From NCBI GenBank assembly GCA_012970285.1, contig JIBW01000007.1, positions 434,001-498,000 on the forward strand: a stretch of 64,000 nt of DNA. The letters run 5' to 3'. This DNA comes from Bacillaceae bacterium JMAK1 (lineage in GTDB: Bacteria; Bacillota; Bacilli; Bacillales; Marinococcaceae). How positions within the stretch are numbered: the stretch's first letter is position 1; the number at the start of each line of letters is the position of its first letter. Below the pieces are notes generated by a model. It was not told where the DNA came from, did not search any database, and was given only the letters and a program-made list of their open reading frames with translations. Shown here piece after piece: positions 50,472 through 59,100 of this stretch. The position numbers and the translations under genes were made by a program.

Positions 50472-51851
50472 TTACCAGTCTTTTCTCAAATAGAACACAA
50501 TCGGTATGCTAATGGCTAGGCATATGGCTACGATCAGATAAACTTCTTGTATAGCAATGAGTCCAGACTGAAGTTCATCTGAAGTTGTAGCAAGGTGAGA
50601 ATTGCGTCGACTTTCATAAAGGATTGAGAGTAATACAACGCTAATGACCTTCATCATTTGTCGTGCCACATTGTTAAACACAGACCCTGCAGACACATGT
50701 TCAGCAGGTAAGGCGTTTAAACCAGCTGTTGTGACAGGGGTATTAATAAAGCCGTTTGCAATTCCATGAATAACGAGCAACGTGATGATTAAAGCAATGC
50801 TTGTTGTATTAATCGAAAAGGCTAGAAGAAACGTAACGGCTGTGATCGTAATAACGCCAATCATAATGACAGGGTACGGTCCTTTACGATCAAGAAGGCG
50901 ACCTCCAATTGTCATAGATATCCCCATTGCTAACGCTTGAGGGAATAGCAACAATCCAGCATACAATGCTGATTGTCCATATACTTCTTGGATAAGAATT
51001 GGAATGAGTAGTAGGACAGAAAACATCGCTGTAACACTATTAATAAGTATGAGTAAACTTGCAGAGAAGACCGTATTTTTAAGTATTGAAATGTCTAGTA
51101 ATGGTTCAGAAGTGCGTAACTCATGGACAACAAATAATCCAAGTAATCCTATTCCACCAATAATGAGTAGGTAAACATACAATCCCGCGTTCGTTTGAAG
51201 GGCATCGACCCCAATCAACGTTCCTAATATCCCACCAGTTACGAACAAAAACCCTAGCCAATCGAACAGACGTCGTTCTTTTTTTGCGTCCTCTTGTAAA
51301 AACTTAACCGCTAGCAGTAAAGAAATAAATGCAGTGGGAATGTTCATTAGAAACAACATGTGCCAAGAGAAGAATTCGAGTAGTAGACCACCGATTGTAG
51401 GACCAATTGTTGGGGCAATCATAACCGCAACGCCCCAGATCCCCATGGCAAATCCCCGCTCGCCTTTCGGGAATTTCTGAAAGATCATGATCATTGCAAT
51501 TGGCATGATCAGCCCACCACCGACCCCTTGAATGAGCCTAAACGCAATCATGCTTGCAAAATCCCAAGAAAAAGCTCCTGCTAGAGAAGCTAATAAGAAA
51601 ATGACTGTCCCTGTTAAAAAGATTGTTTTACTACCGAACCGTTTTGCAAGGTAGGTTGATACAGGCATAATCAAAGCCATACCTAAGGCAAACGCTGTAA
51701 TAATCCATTGTCCAGCAACGGCAGTGAGCGCATAAAATCCCATGAAATAAGGCAATGCGACGTTCATCAGACTATTGTTTAAGACGACGGTAAAGCCGGC
51801 AAATAATGTTGCAGACAAGACGCCCCACTTTGACTTTTGTGGATCACCCAT
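50472..51851 (-). CDS. DHA2 family MFS exporter
   Basis: A 459-residue, 14-helix MFS antiporter of the EmrB/QacA type, different in sequence from the pumps at 13.6-16.4 kb. Signatures: LNNSLMNVALPYFMGFY in helix 1, RLIQGVGGGLIMPIAMIMIF and APTIGPTIGGLLLEFFSW (antiporter motif C). The substrate is unknown. The second ATG (51851) has AGGGG 9 bases upstream, whereas the first (51860) touches that site. No regulator is adjacent. Confidence 0.85.
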   Translation of the reverse strand: MGDPQKSKWGVLSATLFAGFTVVLNNSLMNVALPYFMGFYALTAVAGQWIITAFALGMALIMPVSTYLAKRFGSKTIFLTGTVIFLLASLAGAFSWDFASMIAFRLIQGVGGGLIMPIAMIMIFQKFPKGERGFAMGIWGVAVMIAPTIGPTIGGLLLEFFSWHMLFLMNIPTAFISLLLAVKFLQEDAKKERRLFDWLGFLFVTGGILGTLIGVDALQTNAGLYVYLLIIGGIGLLGLFVVHELRTSEPLLDISILKNTVFSASLLILINSVTAMFSVLLLIPILIQEVYGQSALYAGLLLFPQALAMGISMTIGGRLLDRKGPYPVIMIGVITITAVTFLLAFSINTTSIALIITLLVIHGIANGFINTPVTTAGLNALPAEHVSAGSVFNNVARQMMKVISVVLLSILYESRRNSHLATTSDELQSGLIAIQEVYLIVAICLAISIPIVFYLRKDW

Positions 51852-52097
51852 CAATTCCATCCCCTAAAGATTCGAGTTGCGAAGTATTTAATAAAATAAA
51901 AAATATTCTCTTTATTATAGCAGAGAATTAGTATTTGGACTATTCGAGATCCGTTTCTGTTCGTTCATAATAAGCACCTAGCCTCGTGTTGAGCTAAGTG
52001 CTCGCTGAATAAAGATACTCTTTCGTTTCATTGTTCTGACTGTGTTAGGTGCGCATTGGACTTAGCTATTCTTTGGCTAGACATACATGTGAAAGGA

Positions 52098-52423
52098 CTA
52101 GCGACACTGGATCTCTGTTTAGCGACACAGAGCCCGTGTCTAGCGACACCGGACCTCTGTCTAGCGACACCTGGCCCGTGTCTAGCAACACGGAGCCCGT
52201 GTCTAGCAACACCTGGCCCATGTCTAGCAACACCTGACCCGTGTCTAGCAACACCCGGCCTTTGTCTAGCGACACGGAGCCCGTGTCTAGCAACACCTGG
52301 CCCATGTCTAGCAACACCTGGCCTGTGTCTAGCAACACCCGGCCTCTGTCTAGCGACACCTGGTCCGTGTCTAGCAACACCTGGCCTGTGTCTAGCAACA
52401 CGGAGCCCGTGTCTAGCGACACC
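52098..52423. repeat. 21-bp tandem repeat array B, about 15.5 copies
   Basis: Fifteen full 21-bp units and a partial one, with core GTGTCTAGCAACACC or GTGTCTAGCGACAC. In the second form the core is itself a small inverted repeat, GTGTC-TAGC-GACAC. Units differ mainly in GAGCCC, TGGCCC, CGGCCT endings, and several pairs recur in order (for example 52182-52223, 52266-52307), showing duplication of blocks. Long frames on both strands are an artefact of the 3n period. It lies between two minus-strand MFS genes. Compared with array A (781-1158), 14 of 21 positions agree when the cores are aligned. Confidence 0.95.
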
Positions 52424-52440
52424 AGAAACACCTCGGCTGA

Positions 52441-53616
52441 CTACTCCCCACGATAAACAGGGCGGAAGATGAGTCCTGCAACGATCAATAAGATTAACAA
52501 CGAGCCGATTGCATAGTAGAGACTTCCTTGACCGACCCATTCAATTAAGACGCCACCACTGACTGGACCGAGCATACTTCCGAGACTAAAAGAAATCGCG
52601 ATCAGTACGTTTCCAGTTGGTAGTAATTGCTTTGGTAACAAGTCTGCCATGTACATTAGCCCGAGTGAATAGAATGAGCCGAGCAACCCTCCAGCGACGA
52701 GAAAGGCTGTTATGAGGAGTGGAATGTGCTGCTCGAATTGAGGAATCGATAAAAAGATAAGTGCACCAACAGTAGCAAGTAGTAGAAGTATCCGTTTACG
52801 ACCAGCGCGATCGCTCAATAATCCAAGAGGGATTTGAGTAATCACACCTCCGACAACAAACGCCGGTAATATGAACGAAAGCCATTCAATGTCAATTCCC
52901 ATGCGCATTGCATAGATCGGATAACTGCCATGAATGGTTGCTTCCATAAAACCAAACGTCAAGGGTGGTAGAAATGCAAACCATCCGTATTTTATGACGA
53001 GTAGGTAGCGGCCTAATACACCAGATTGTTGAACGGTTTCAACAGAATTGTCTGGCCACTCGTTTCGTAACTTTAGCATGATTAGCCAAATCATCGCACA
53101 AAACAGTGCAGCAATCACAAACGGTAGTCGTTCATCAATCGCTAACAAATTAGACATGAGTGGACCACCAGCGAATCCTGCACTAAATGCAAGTCCGTAG
53201 ATGGCGATATTTCTTCCGCGTACCGCTTTTGAACTCGTTGATGTAATCCACACTTGTGTTGAGAAGTGCACCATATTATCTGCAACCCCGATAATTAACC
53301 GAAGGACAAACCAAAACCAGAAGCTTTGCCATAATGGAAATAGTAGTAAAGTAATGATGACTGCTATGAGGCCGATTGAAATAACGGGTTTGTATCCATA
53401 TTTACGTACAGGGTGTTCAATAAATGGCGAAGCGATAAGAATACCTATGTATAGTGCAATCGCATTAAAACCATTTAATGCTGAGGAATATCCTGCTTGT
53501 TCTAAAAGAATCGCTAGTAAAGGCAATAACATCCCTTGGACAAACCCGGCGATAAAGACCATGATGACAAGCATCGTAAATCGAAAAGATGGTGAATTGG
53601 TTTCTAACTTAGTCAA
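52441..53616 (-). CDS. MFS transporter, YfkF-like
   Basis: A 391-residue, 12-helix MFS transporter. Its length and the nearby yfkD, yfkAB and pdaA genes agree with B. subtilis yfkF. Segments: FIAGFVQGMLLPLLAILLEQ in helix 1, YGYKPVISIGLI (motif A-like), RLIIGVADNMVHF and, in the second half, IPLGLLSDRAGRKRILLLLA. Substrate unknown. Start: TTG at 53616 preceded by AAGGAG. Its stop lies 18 bases from the end of repeat array B. Confidence 0.82.
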   Translation of the reverse strand: MTKLETNSPSFRFTMLVIMVFIAGFVQGMLLPLLAILLEQAGYSSALNGFNAIALYIGILIASPFIEHPVRKYGYKPVISIGLIAVIITLLLFPLWQSFWFWFVLRLIIGVADNMVHFSTQVWITSTSSKAVRGRNIAIYGLAFSAGFAGGPLMSNLLAIDERLPFVIAALFCAMIWLIMLKLRNEWPDNSVETVQQSGVLGRYLLVIKYGWFAFLPPLTFGFMEATIHGSYPIYAMRMGIDIEWLSFILPAFVVGGVITQIPLGLLSDRAGRKRILLLLATVGALIFLSIPQFEQHIPLLITAFLVAGGLLGSFYSLGLMYMADLLPKQLLPTGNVLIAISFSLGSMLGPVSGGVLIEWVGQGSLYYAIGSLLILLIVAGLIFRPVYRGE

Positions 53617-53746
53617 AATTACCGCTCCTTATCTTGTACAAGAGCTATCATAGCGAAGTTTTGTACGATTGAAAAGGTGAAAAGCAAACCGTTCGCAAAC
53701 ACGAGAAACATTCGGTACAATAAACGAGAACAAAGGAGGCGAAAAC

Positions 53747-54133
53747 ATGAAATTCACAATTCATAATGACGAAGCATTTGAAACAGAAGCACCATTTGGA
53801 CCTCTTGTGATCTCTGGGAACGATGAATTTGGGTATCGTCCTTATCAATTACTCGTATCCTCAATCGCTGGCTGTAGTGCAAGCGTATTTCGTAAGATAT
53901 TGAGAAAACGTCGGGTTGAATTTGAAGATATCGTCGTTGAAGCTGAAGTGACGAGAAATGACAACCCTCCAAGCGAGGTACAAGCAGTTCACCTTCATTT
54001 TACCGTTACTGCAAAAGGCGTATCAGAAGAACAGTTACAGAAAATGCTCCATGTTGCTTCCAAAAACTGTCCGATCGTGCAATCGGTAAATCAGTCCATT
54101 GAGATTAAAGAAACATTATCGTTGCAATCGTAA
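53747..54133 (+). CDS. OsmC family protein
   Basis: A 128-residue OsmC/Ohr fold protein. The two redox Cys of the family are in SSIAGCSASVFRKIL and ASKNCPIVQSV, consistent with a thiol peroxidase of organic hydroperoxides, dimeric and cytoplasmic. AAAGGAGGC precedes the ATG. Single gene; divergent from the YfkF-like transporter. Confidence 0.88.
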   Translation: MKFTIHNDEAFETEAPFGPLVISGNDEFGYRPYQLLVSSIAGCSASVFRKILRKRRVEFEDIVVEAEVTRNDNPPSEVQAVHLHFTVTAKGVSEEQLQKMLHVASKNCPIVQSVNQSIEIKETLSLQS

Positions 54134-54139
54134 CACTTG

Positions 54140-54170
54140 CGAGAGCGGATCATTCCGGTCTCGTATTTTT
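54140..54170 (+). terminator. Terminator of the OsmC gene
   Basis: CGAGA(G)CGG pairs with CCG(G)TCTCG (54140-54148 with 54155-54163, one mismatch), followed by a T-rich run. Confidence 0.7.
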
Positions 54171-54285
54171 ATGATGATAAACTCGTAGAAATGTGCGAGT
54201 GAAGTGGATTTCTTAATGGTATAGGTATAAAATAAGGAATGATTATCTAACTGATAATTCTTAAAGTTATTGAAGGGTGATTGCA

Positions 54286-54723
54286 ATGTCCGATCTCATA
54301 GGTATAGTCATCGTTATAGGTGCTGCGAATGTTATTGCGTTACCATTCCTACTATTTGGGATGATGTACAAAATGCGAACGAAAAGGTGGACGAGAGTAG
54401 AAGGAGAAATTGTACCTTTTCCTAAGCAAGAAGCGATCGTAAAAAACATCCCGAAGCGAGTGCGGCGATTTGTGACCGTTTCAAATGCTAAGCCAACGGT
54501 TCGTTTTGAGCGGGAGGACGGGGTTGAACAAATTGTTACTGCTGGCATTAGTCATGATCCCCCTCTTACAATAGGCAGACAAATTGGTGTTTATTACAAT
54601 CCAGAGCAACCAACGAAAATAACGTTAGAACATTTTGCACACAACGGTAATGCTCTTTTACTCGTCTCAATGATTATTTACGTACTGTCATTCATTCCTA
54701 TTGCAGTCATACTTAGTAGTTAA
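54286..54723 (+). CDS. DUF3592 domain membrane protein
   Basis: A 145-residue protein with a transmembrane helix at each end (about 8-28 and 122-142) and a beta-rich extracellular middle typical of DUF3592 (KPTVRFEREDGVEQIVTAGI and IGVYYNPEQPTKITLE). The function is unknown. ATG at 54286 has GAAGGG 8 bases upstream; an in-frame GTG at 54277 overlaps that site. Confidence 0.78.
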   Translation: MSDLIGIVIVIGAANVIALPFLLFGMMYKMRTKRWTRVEGEIVPFPKQEAIVKNIPKRVRRFVTVSNAKPTVRFEREDGVEQIVTAGISHDPPLTIGRQIGVYYNPEQPTKITLEHFAHNGNALLLVSMIIYVLSFIPIAVILSS

Positions 54724-54738
54724 CCAACATTTGAATTC

Positions 54739-54774
54739 GCACGGTTCCATATCTTCATGGAATCGTGCTTTTTT
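54739..54774 (+). terminator. Terminator of the DUF3592 gene
   Basis: A 12-bp stem with one G-U pair (54739-54750 with 54757-54768), 6-base loop and six T. Confidence 0.9.
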
Positions 54775-54894
54775 CTTATGTGGACGTTTATAAAATACGA
54801 GCTTCATTGAAAAGAATAAGTCGGTGATGATTAATTTGGATAAAACATACGGCCTCTGAAAAGACTATAAAAAAATCGCTTTTGGAGGTTTATT

Positions 54895-55689
54895 ATGAAA
54901 CGAATTGGTCGAATCCTCATGATCATGCTCGTTCTTGCAAGCGCCTTGTTACCATTGATTGCTAATGCAGAAAGTGAGCCTGAAGCAAAACCATTTGAAA
55001 AGCCTGATTATGTCTATAATATTTCAAGAGAGAATACGTTTGAAAATGTTAGTCGAGAATTGCCTTATTTGGAGCCAGCAGAATTTACGAGCCGTCTTCA
55101 AGACACGTCTGACGTTCGTATCGAAAATCCAACTCTCATTTCTATGTTGAATGAGTCTAATGTGAAAGATTCGAAAGTAGCCTTCGGTGTAAATGCATCG
55201 ATTTATTTAGGATCTTGGGCGCTCTCATACGATTCCGAAGCAACAGAAGTAAATTGGGAATACGAAAGAATTAACTCCAATACGATTGATAATCGTGGTG
55301 GTGAGGACTCTTCAAAACTTTCATTCGTACAAAATGATGACAAGTTCATTAAAGGAGAATTACTTAGTCCTGTCCCTCAACAAGAAGATGTTCAGAACAT
55401 GATGCGGATTAATGCAACGAAGAAAACATCATTGCCGCTAACGTTTTTAGCACCGATTGGAAGAGAGACGAAGATCGGTCCAGAGTATCAAGTACATGCA
55501 GGACAAATGGGTACTGTTCAAGGATATGTACCGGCGGTGCATGACCAAGGAACGGTCACTTATGGAGAAGTGTTCTTAACGTTAAAAGGGAAAAATCCAG
55601 CACTCGTCGTTAAAAACATCGAGAAGCAACAAGTCGATGCTTGGATTCCAGTTAAGGACTTTGTCACATTGAAGTATAACAATGGATAA
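54895..55689 (+). CDS. yfkD: YfkD-like secreted protein
   Basis: A 264-residue exported protein: signal peptide to about residue 26 (LLPLIANAES), then a domain that matches YfkD of B. subtilis (NVSRELPYLEPAEFT, ALSYDSEATEVNWEYERIN, and DAWIPVKDFVTLKY). Known to be conserved in bacilli and under sigma control in B. subtilis, but biochemical function unknown. TTTGGAGG precedes the ATG. The gene is convergent with yfkAB, as the terminator between them shows. Confidence 0.85.
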   Translation: MKRIGRILMIMLVLASALLPLIANAESEPEAKPFEKPDYVYNISRENTFENVSRELPYLEPAEFTSRLQDTSDVRIENPTLISMLNESNVKDSKVAFGVNASIYLGSWALSYDSEATEVNWEYERINSNTIDNRGGEDSSKLSFVQNDDKFIKGELLSPVPQQEDVQNMMRINATKKTSLPLTFLAPIGRETKIGPEYQVHAGQMGTVQGYVPAVHDQGTVTYGEVFLTLKGKNPALVVKNIEKQQVDAWIPVKDFVTLKYNNG

Positions 55690-55695
55690 AACGAA

Positions 55696-55730
55696 ACAAG
55701 CTTCTATTTGAAATAGAAGCTTGTGTTTTT
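55696..55730. terminator. Bidirectional terminator between yfkD and yfkAB
   Basis: A 14-bp inverted repeat (55696-55709 with 55711-55724) followed by TTTTT; it overlaps the first two bases of the yfkAB end. Confidence 0.9.
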
Positions 55731-56856
55731 ATAGGCGACTTGCGCGTTGTTTGAAGTCGATATTTTTATAATAAGCATTTTTAACGAGGGCATTCGGTCC
55801 TAAGCATTGAACTGAAGGGCAATGGCAGTTAAGAGATTGGTTTAGCGCTGTCTGTTGCCATTTATTAAATGCGTCAGGGAGCGATGTGTCACGGATATTC
55901 CCAAGCTTCGGCTCATCACCAAAGTCTGTCACGATAATATCTCCGTCAAAAATGTTGACGTTCAAACGACTTCTGCCATCAGGGTCATTTCGAATGGTAA
56001 CGCCATCGGTTTCGTGTAGTCGTTTGATGAGTGCAATATCTTCATCATTATCATTGCACGCATAAAAAGGTAAGGTTCCAAACAGCATCCACGTATTTGG
56101 ATCTTTAACATCTAACAATCGATGGATCCCTTTACGAATATCAGGAAGTGTCGAGATGCTTAATTTAGATGCGAAGTCACTTGGATACATTGGGTGAACT
56201 TCATGACGTTGACATCCCATGGAGACGATTTGTTCATGAATTTTTTCTAAGTGGGGTAATGTCCGCTCGTTCACCATTGTTTCCGCTGAAACGAGGACTC
56301 CGCGTTTCGTTAGCTCCTGAGCATTTTCAACCATTCGATCAAAAAAGGCATACCGTTTATCCATGCTAGGCGCATTCGCCATCTCTTTAAATCCAATTTC
56401 GGCAAAGTCTTCTTTACTGCCGTAATTGTGGGAGATATGTAAAACATCTAAGTAAGGCAAAATGACTTCGTATTGTTTCAAAGGAAGTGTAAGGTTGGAG
56501 TTGATTTGTGTTTTTGCTCCTCGTTCATGAGCATAGCGCAAAAGTGGGACAACGTAGTGGTCAACCGATTTTTTAGAGAGCATCGGCTCCCCACCTGTGA
56601 TGCTTAACGCTCTTAAATGAGGAATTTCGTCTAATCGTTGTTTAAGTAATTCAAACGGTAATGCATCTGGATCTCTACGTTGGAGCATATAGCCAACAGC
56701 GCAATGTTCACAGCGCATATTGCATAGTGTTGTTGTCGTGAATTCTATATTCGTTAACGTAGATTCCCCAAACAATTGTCGGTCTTCGTAAGCTTCCCAC
56801 GGATCGTTTTGAGGCGAGATTGGTTGGTGATGCATTGTAGGTGTATGTAAAGACAT
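55729..56856 (-). CDS. yfkAB: Radical SAM protein YfkAB
   Basis: A 375-residue radical SAM enzyme that is one chain here, as in most bacilli (split in B. subtilis 168). The cluster Cys are in TLCNMRCEHC (near residue 42-51) and the SAM-binding GGE in ALSITGGEPML. The C-terminal part has a second Cys set (CHCPSVQCLGP) that may hold an additional Fe-S cluster, similar to SPASM-like tails. The reaction is unknown. AAAGGAGAC precedes the ATG. Divergent from pdaA. Confidence 0.88.
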   Translation of the reverse strand: MSLHTPTMHHQPISPQNDPWEAYEDRQLFGESTLTNIEFTTTTLCNMRCEHCAVGYMLQRRDPDALPFELLKQRLDEIPHLRALSITGGEPMLSKKSVDHYVVPLLRYAHERGAKTQINSNLTLPLKQYEVILPYLDVLHISHNYGSKEDFAEIGFKEMANAPSMDKRYAFFDRMVENAQELTKRGVLVSAETMVNERTLPHLEKIHEQIVSMGCQRHEVHPMYPSDFASKLSISTLPDIRKGIHRLLDVKDPNTWMLFGTLPFYACNDNDEDIALIKRLHETDGVTIRNDPDGRSRLNVNIFDGDIIVTDFGDEPKLGNIRDTSLPDAFNKWQQTALNQSLNCHCPSVQCLGPNALVKNAYYKNIDFKQRASRL

Positions 56857-56959
56857 CGTTCGTCTCCTTTATGGTAAAAAGTCAAGAACAGTAAAACTGC
56901 ACTATTTCCCATTGTAACATACAGAAGATGATATTCTATGAACCGGGAAGGAACAAATT

Positions 56960-57805
56960 ATGAAACGAATAATGATAGTTGTTATAGGGTTATGCTTATT
57001 CTCAGCTAGCGCAACATATGAAGAGGCTTGGGCAGAAGAGTCCTACGGGTGGAATTTCAAACCTGCAAAAAACAACGAAACACCGACGACCGAAGAGCAT
57101 TATTTGGAATGGCTCGATACGTATGACGGCTATTTTCTCGGTAACCCAAAAGAAAAAGAATTGTATGTAACGTTTGATAGTGGTTACGAAAACGGTACGA
57201 TGCCAGATCTTTTAGACACACTTAAGGAAAAACAAGTGCCTGCGGCTTTTTTTGTAACGGGTCATTATTTAGAGAGTGAGCCAGAACTCATTTTACGTAT
57301 GGCGAATGAGGGACATATTGTAGCCAATCATTCGTGGAGTCATCCTCATTTCCCAGACCTTTCAGATGAGTCAATTATCGAAGAGTTAAAGAAAGTAGAA
57401 GATCATTATTTTGCATTAACTGGAAAACCAATGCATTATGTACGACCGCCTAGGGGGACGTTTAATGAACGTACGTTAGAAGTAGCTAGAGAGTTTGGTT
57501 ATCATCATATTTTTTGGTCGTTCGCATATGTAGATTGGAACACCGATGACCAAAAAGGCAAAGCGTATGCGTATGACAAAATTATGGACCGTGTTCATCC
57601 AGGAGCGATCCTTTTGTTGCATTCTGTTTCAACAGATAATCGAGATGCGCTTGGCGATGTGATTGATCAGTTAAAGGCTGAGGGTTATACATTTAAAAGT
57701 TTAGATCAACTAACAGGTAAACACTCAGCCTCACCAATCATTAATGGGCAAACAAGCGAGCCCCAATCCGGTTTGCAACCGTTTGTAACGTGGATAAATC
57801 CGTAA
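56960..57805 (+). CDS. pdaA: Delta-lactam-biosynthetic de-N-acetylase PdaA
   Basis: A 281-residue secreted polysaccharide deacetylase (NodB fold) that removes the acetyl group from muramic acid so that muramic delta-lactam can form in spore cortex, needed for germination. Signal peptide about 1-27. Motifs: TFDSGYENG (1), NHSWSHPHF (2), VRPPRGTFN (3), WSFAYVDW and LLLHSVSTDN (5). The C-terminus extends about 20 residues past the usual end, and this tail overlaps the convergent gene at 57741-58079. GGGAAGGAACAAATT precedes the ATG. Confidence 0.93.
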   Translation: MKRIMIVVIGLCLFSASATYEEAWAEESYGWNFKPAKNNETPTTEEHYLEWLDTYDGYFLGNPKEKELYVTFDSGYENGTMPDLLDTLKEKQVPAAFFVTGHYLESEPELILRMANEGHIVANHSWSHPHFPDLSDESIIEELKKVEDHYFALTGKPMHYVRPPRGTFNERTLEVAREFGYHHIFWSFAYVDWNTDDQKGKAYAYDKIMDRVHPGAILLLHSVSTDNRDALGDVIDQLKAEGYTFKSLDQLTGKHSASPIINGQTSEPQSGLQPFVTWINP

Positions 57806-58079
57806 CATCAAAAGCAACCGTTTCTTTCGTACGAACGACGAGCGTGCCATTGTCTTCATTCTCACCGATCGCAAAACTTAGAGAACCTATGTATTCATCT
57901 TCATCGCAGTCAGAAGCAATGATTGGTTGATCATCACCCAGATGAAGTGCAGCGTAATGAATGTAATTAACATGCTCTACTAAAGTGTGGACGGTTTCTT
58001 CTAAAAACCGTGGATGGTTATTATTCTTTTCTAGTTCGGCTACAATTTTAATTGCAGCAATGTCTGTTGCGATTGACAT
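57741..58079 (-). CDS. Small GAF-like protein, overlapping pdaA
   Basis: A 112-residue protein with a pattern like a GAF domain (HYAALHLGDDQPIIASDCDE, then LSFAIGENEDNGTLVVRTKE and LSTLQTVANRIGARL). An excellent ribosome site, TGGAGGTATTACT, precedes the ATG at 58079, so it is probably real. Its last 65 bases are antisense to the 3' end of pdaA. The signal it senses is unknown. Confidence 0.7.
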   Translation of the reverse strand: MSIATDIAAIKIVAELEKNNNHPRFLEETVHTLVEHVNYIHYAALHLGDDQPIIASDCDEDEYIGSLSFAIGENEDNGTLVVRTKETVAFDVTDLSTLQTVANRIGARLFAH

Positions 58080-58273
58080 AGTAATACCTCCAGTGATCAT
58101 TCGTGCATGTTCAATTCTAACAAACGTTATGCGGTAGATTCGCTAGTAAGTTTAGGAAATGTAGTGTTTAGTCAATAAACGTTCATACATTTCTATGCGG
58201 TTTATCATGATTTTCGTGTACACTTGTAAGCAGACAGTTTTGAATGAGCAATGTGCAAATTGGGGGCTTAACG

Positions 58274-58951
58274 ATGTCGACGCTTTTTTTGACAGGCTTT
58301 TTTGTTGCAGGGGTTTTTACGGCTTATACAACATTCCTGATGCTTATAACGTGGCCGAATCGGAAAAACGCACGCTATAAACAAGTGAAATATTTTGGAG
58401 CGAGTATTTCTTCTGCAGCTGTTATGTTTTTACTATTTTGGGTGACTGCAGACGACCATGAATTTATACCCGCTGAAATGATGTATGCGACGCCAGAGTC
58501 GCTGTCAACGGTAGAAGAACAAGCGAGTTGGCATATTACATCGGAACTAGGCCAAGTAACCGTTGATCACAATGATGTGATTCGGAATCTCGAATTTGTA
58601 GAGAATAATGAAGAGCAATTTACTGAACTTCATGCATCGCTAACGACAGAAGACAATGTAACGACAGAACTTATTCGTTCATCTACAATGAACCGCACAG
58701 CAAGAGTGTTACAACGTTTGTCGCAGATTGAAGAAGTTGATATTATTCATCTTAATTGGGATCTTTATTATGAGCCAGAATACGGACCAGGTGAATTCGA
58801 TACAATCTTGGAGATGACAGTATTCAACGAACAATTACGTAACATTGAATGGGAAAACCTCGAACAGTTTGATGCAGAATTGATTGCAACAGAATACTGG
58901 GAAAAGCCAGAGCTTAGCGCTGTGGCGAACGATGAGAAAGCAGGGAGCTAA
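58274..58951 (+). CDS. Membrane protein with extracytoplasmic domain, unknown function
   Basis: A 225-residue protein with two N-terminal transmembrane helices (about 3-25 and 38-58) and an acidic soluble domain of about 165 residues (SWHITSELGQVTVDHNDVIR, VLQRLSQIEEVDIIHLNWDL). I do not recognise the family. TTGGGGG precedes the ATG at 58274; the longer frame from 58244 overlaps that site. Confidence 0.65.
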   Translation: MSTLFLTGFFVAGVFTAYTTFLMLITWPNRKNARYKQVKYFGASISSAAVMFLLFWVTADDHEFIPAEMMYATPESLSTVEEQASWHITSELGQVTVDHNDVIRNLEFVENNEEQFTELHASLTTEDNVTTELIRSSTMNRTARVLQRLSQIEEVDIIHLNWDLYYEPEYGPGEFDTILEMTVFNEQLRNIEWENLEQFDAELIATEYWEKPELSAVANDEKAGS

Positions 58952-59002
58952 TCCTTGCTTTTTTATTTTTAGTATAAAAAGTAAATTTTCTAAAAAAACA
59001 TG

Positions 59003-59031
59003 TTGACGTTAATGCGATGAAGCAGTAGAAT
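59003..59031 (+). promoter_or_regulatory. Sigma-A promoter of the sulfhydrylase-sulfonate operon
   Basis: TTGACG (59003-59008) and TAGAAT (59026-59031) with the ideal 17-base spacer, 70 bases before the start codon. No SAM riboswitch fold was recognised in the leader; a CTTATAAG palindrome at about 59043-59050 could be a regulator site. Confidence 0.7.
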
Positions 59032-59100
59032 ACTATTTAATTCTTATAAGATTAGTATGAATAAAGATGAATCAGGAGAATATTAGGAGGAATCAGAACA

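Noticed and set aside
52028-52540. Repetitive frames over array B (VARHGPG-, CLATPG- and SSNT-type repeats)
   Set aside because: Same artefact of a 3n repeat period; frames exist on both strands and one runs into the YfkF-like gene.
58952-59100. SAM (S-box) riboswitch before the sulfhydrylase gene
   Set aside because: No S-box core sequence or terminator pair is seen in the 149-base leader; only a normal promoter is evident.
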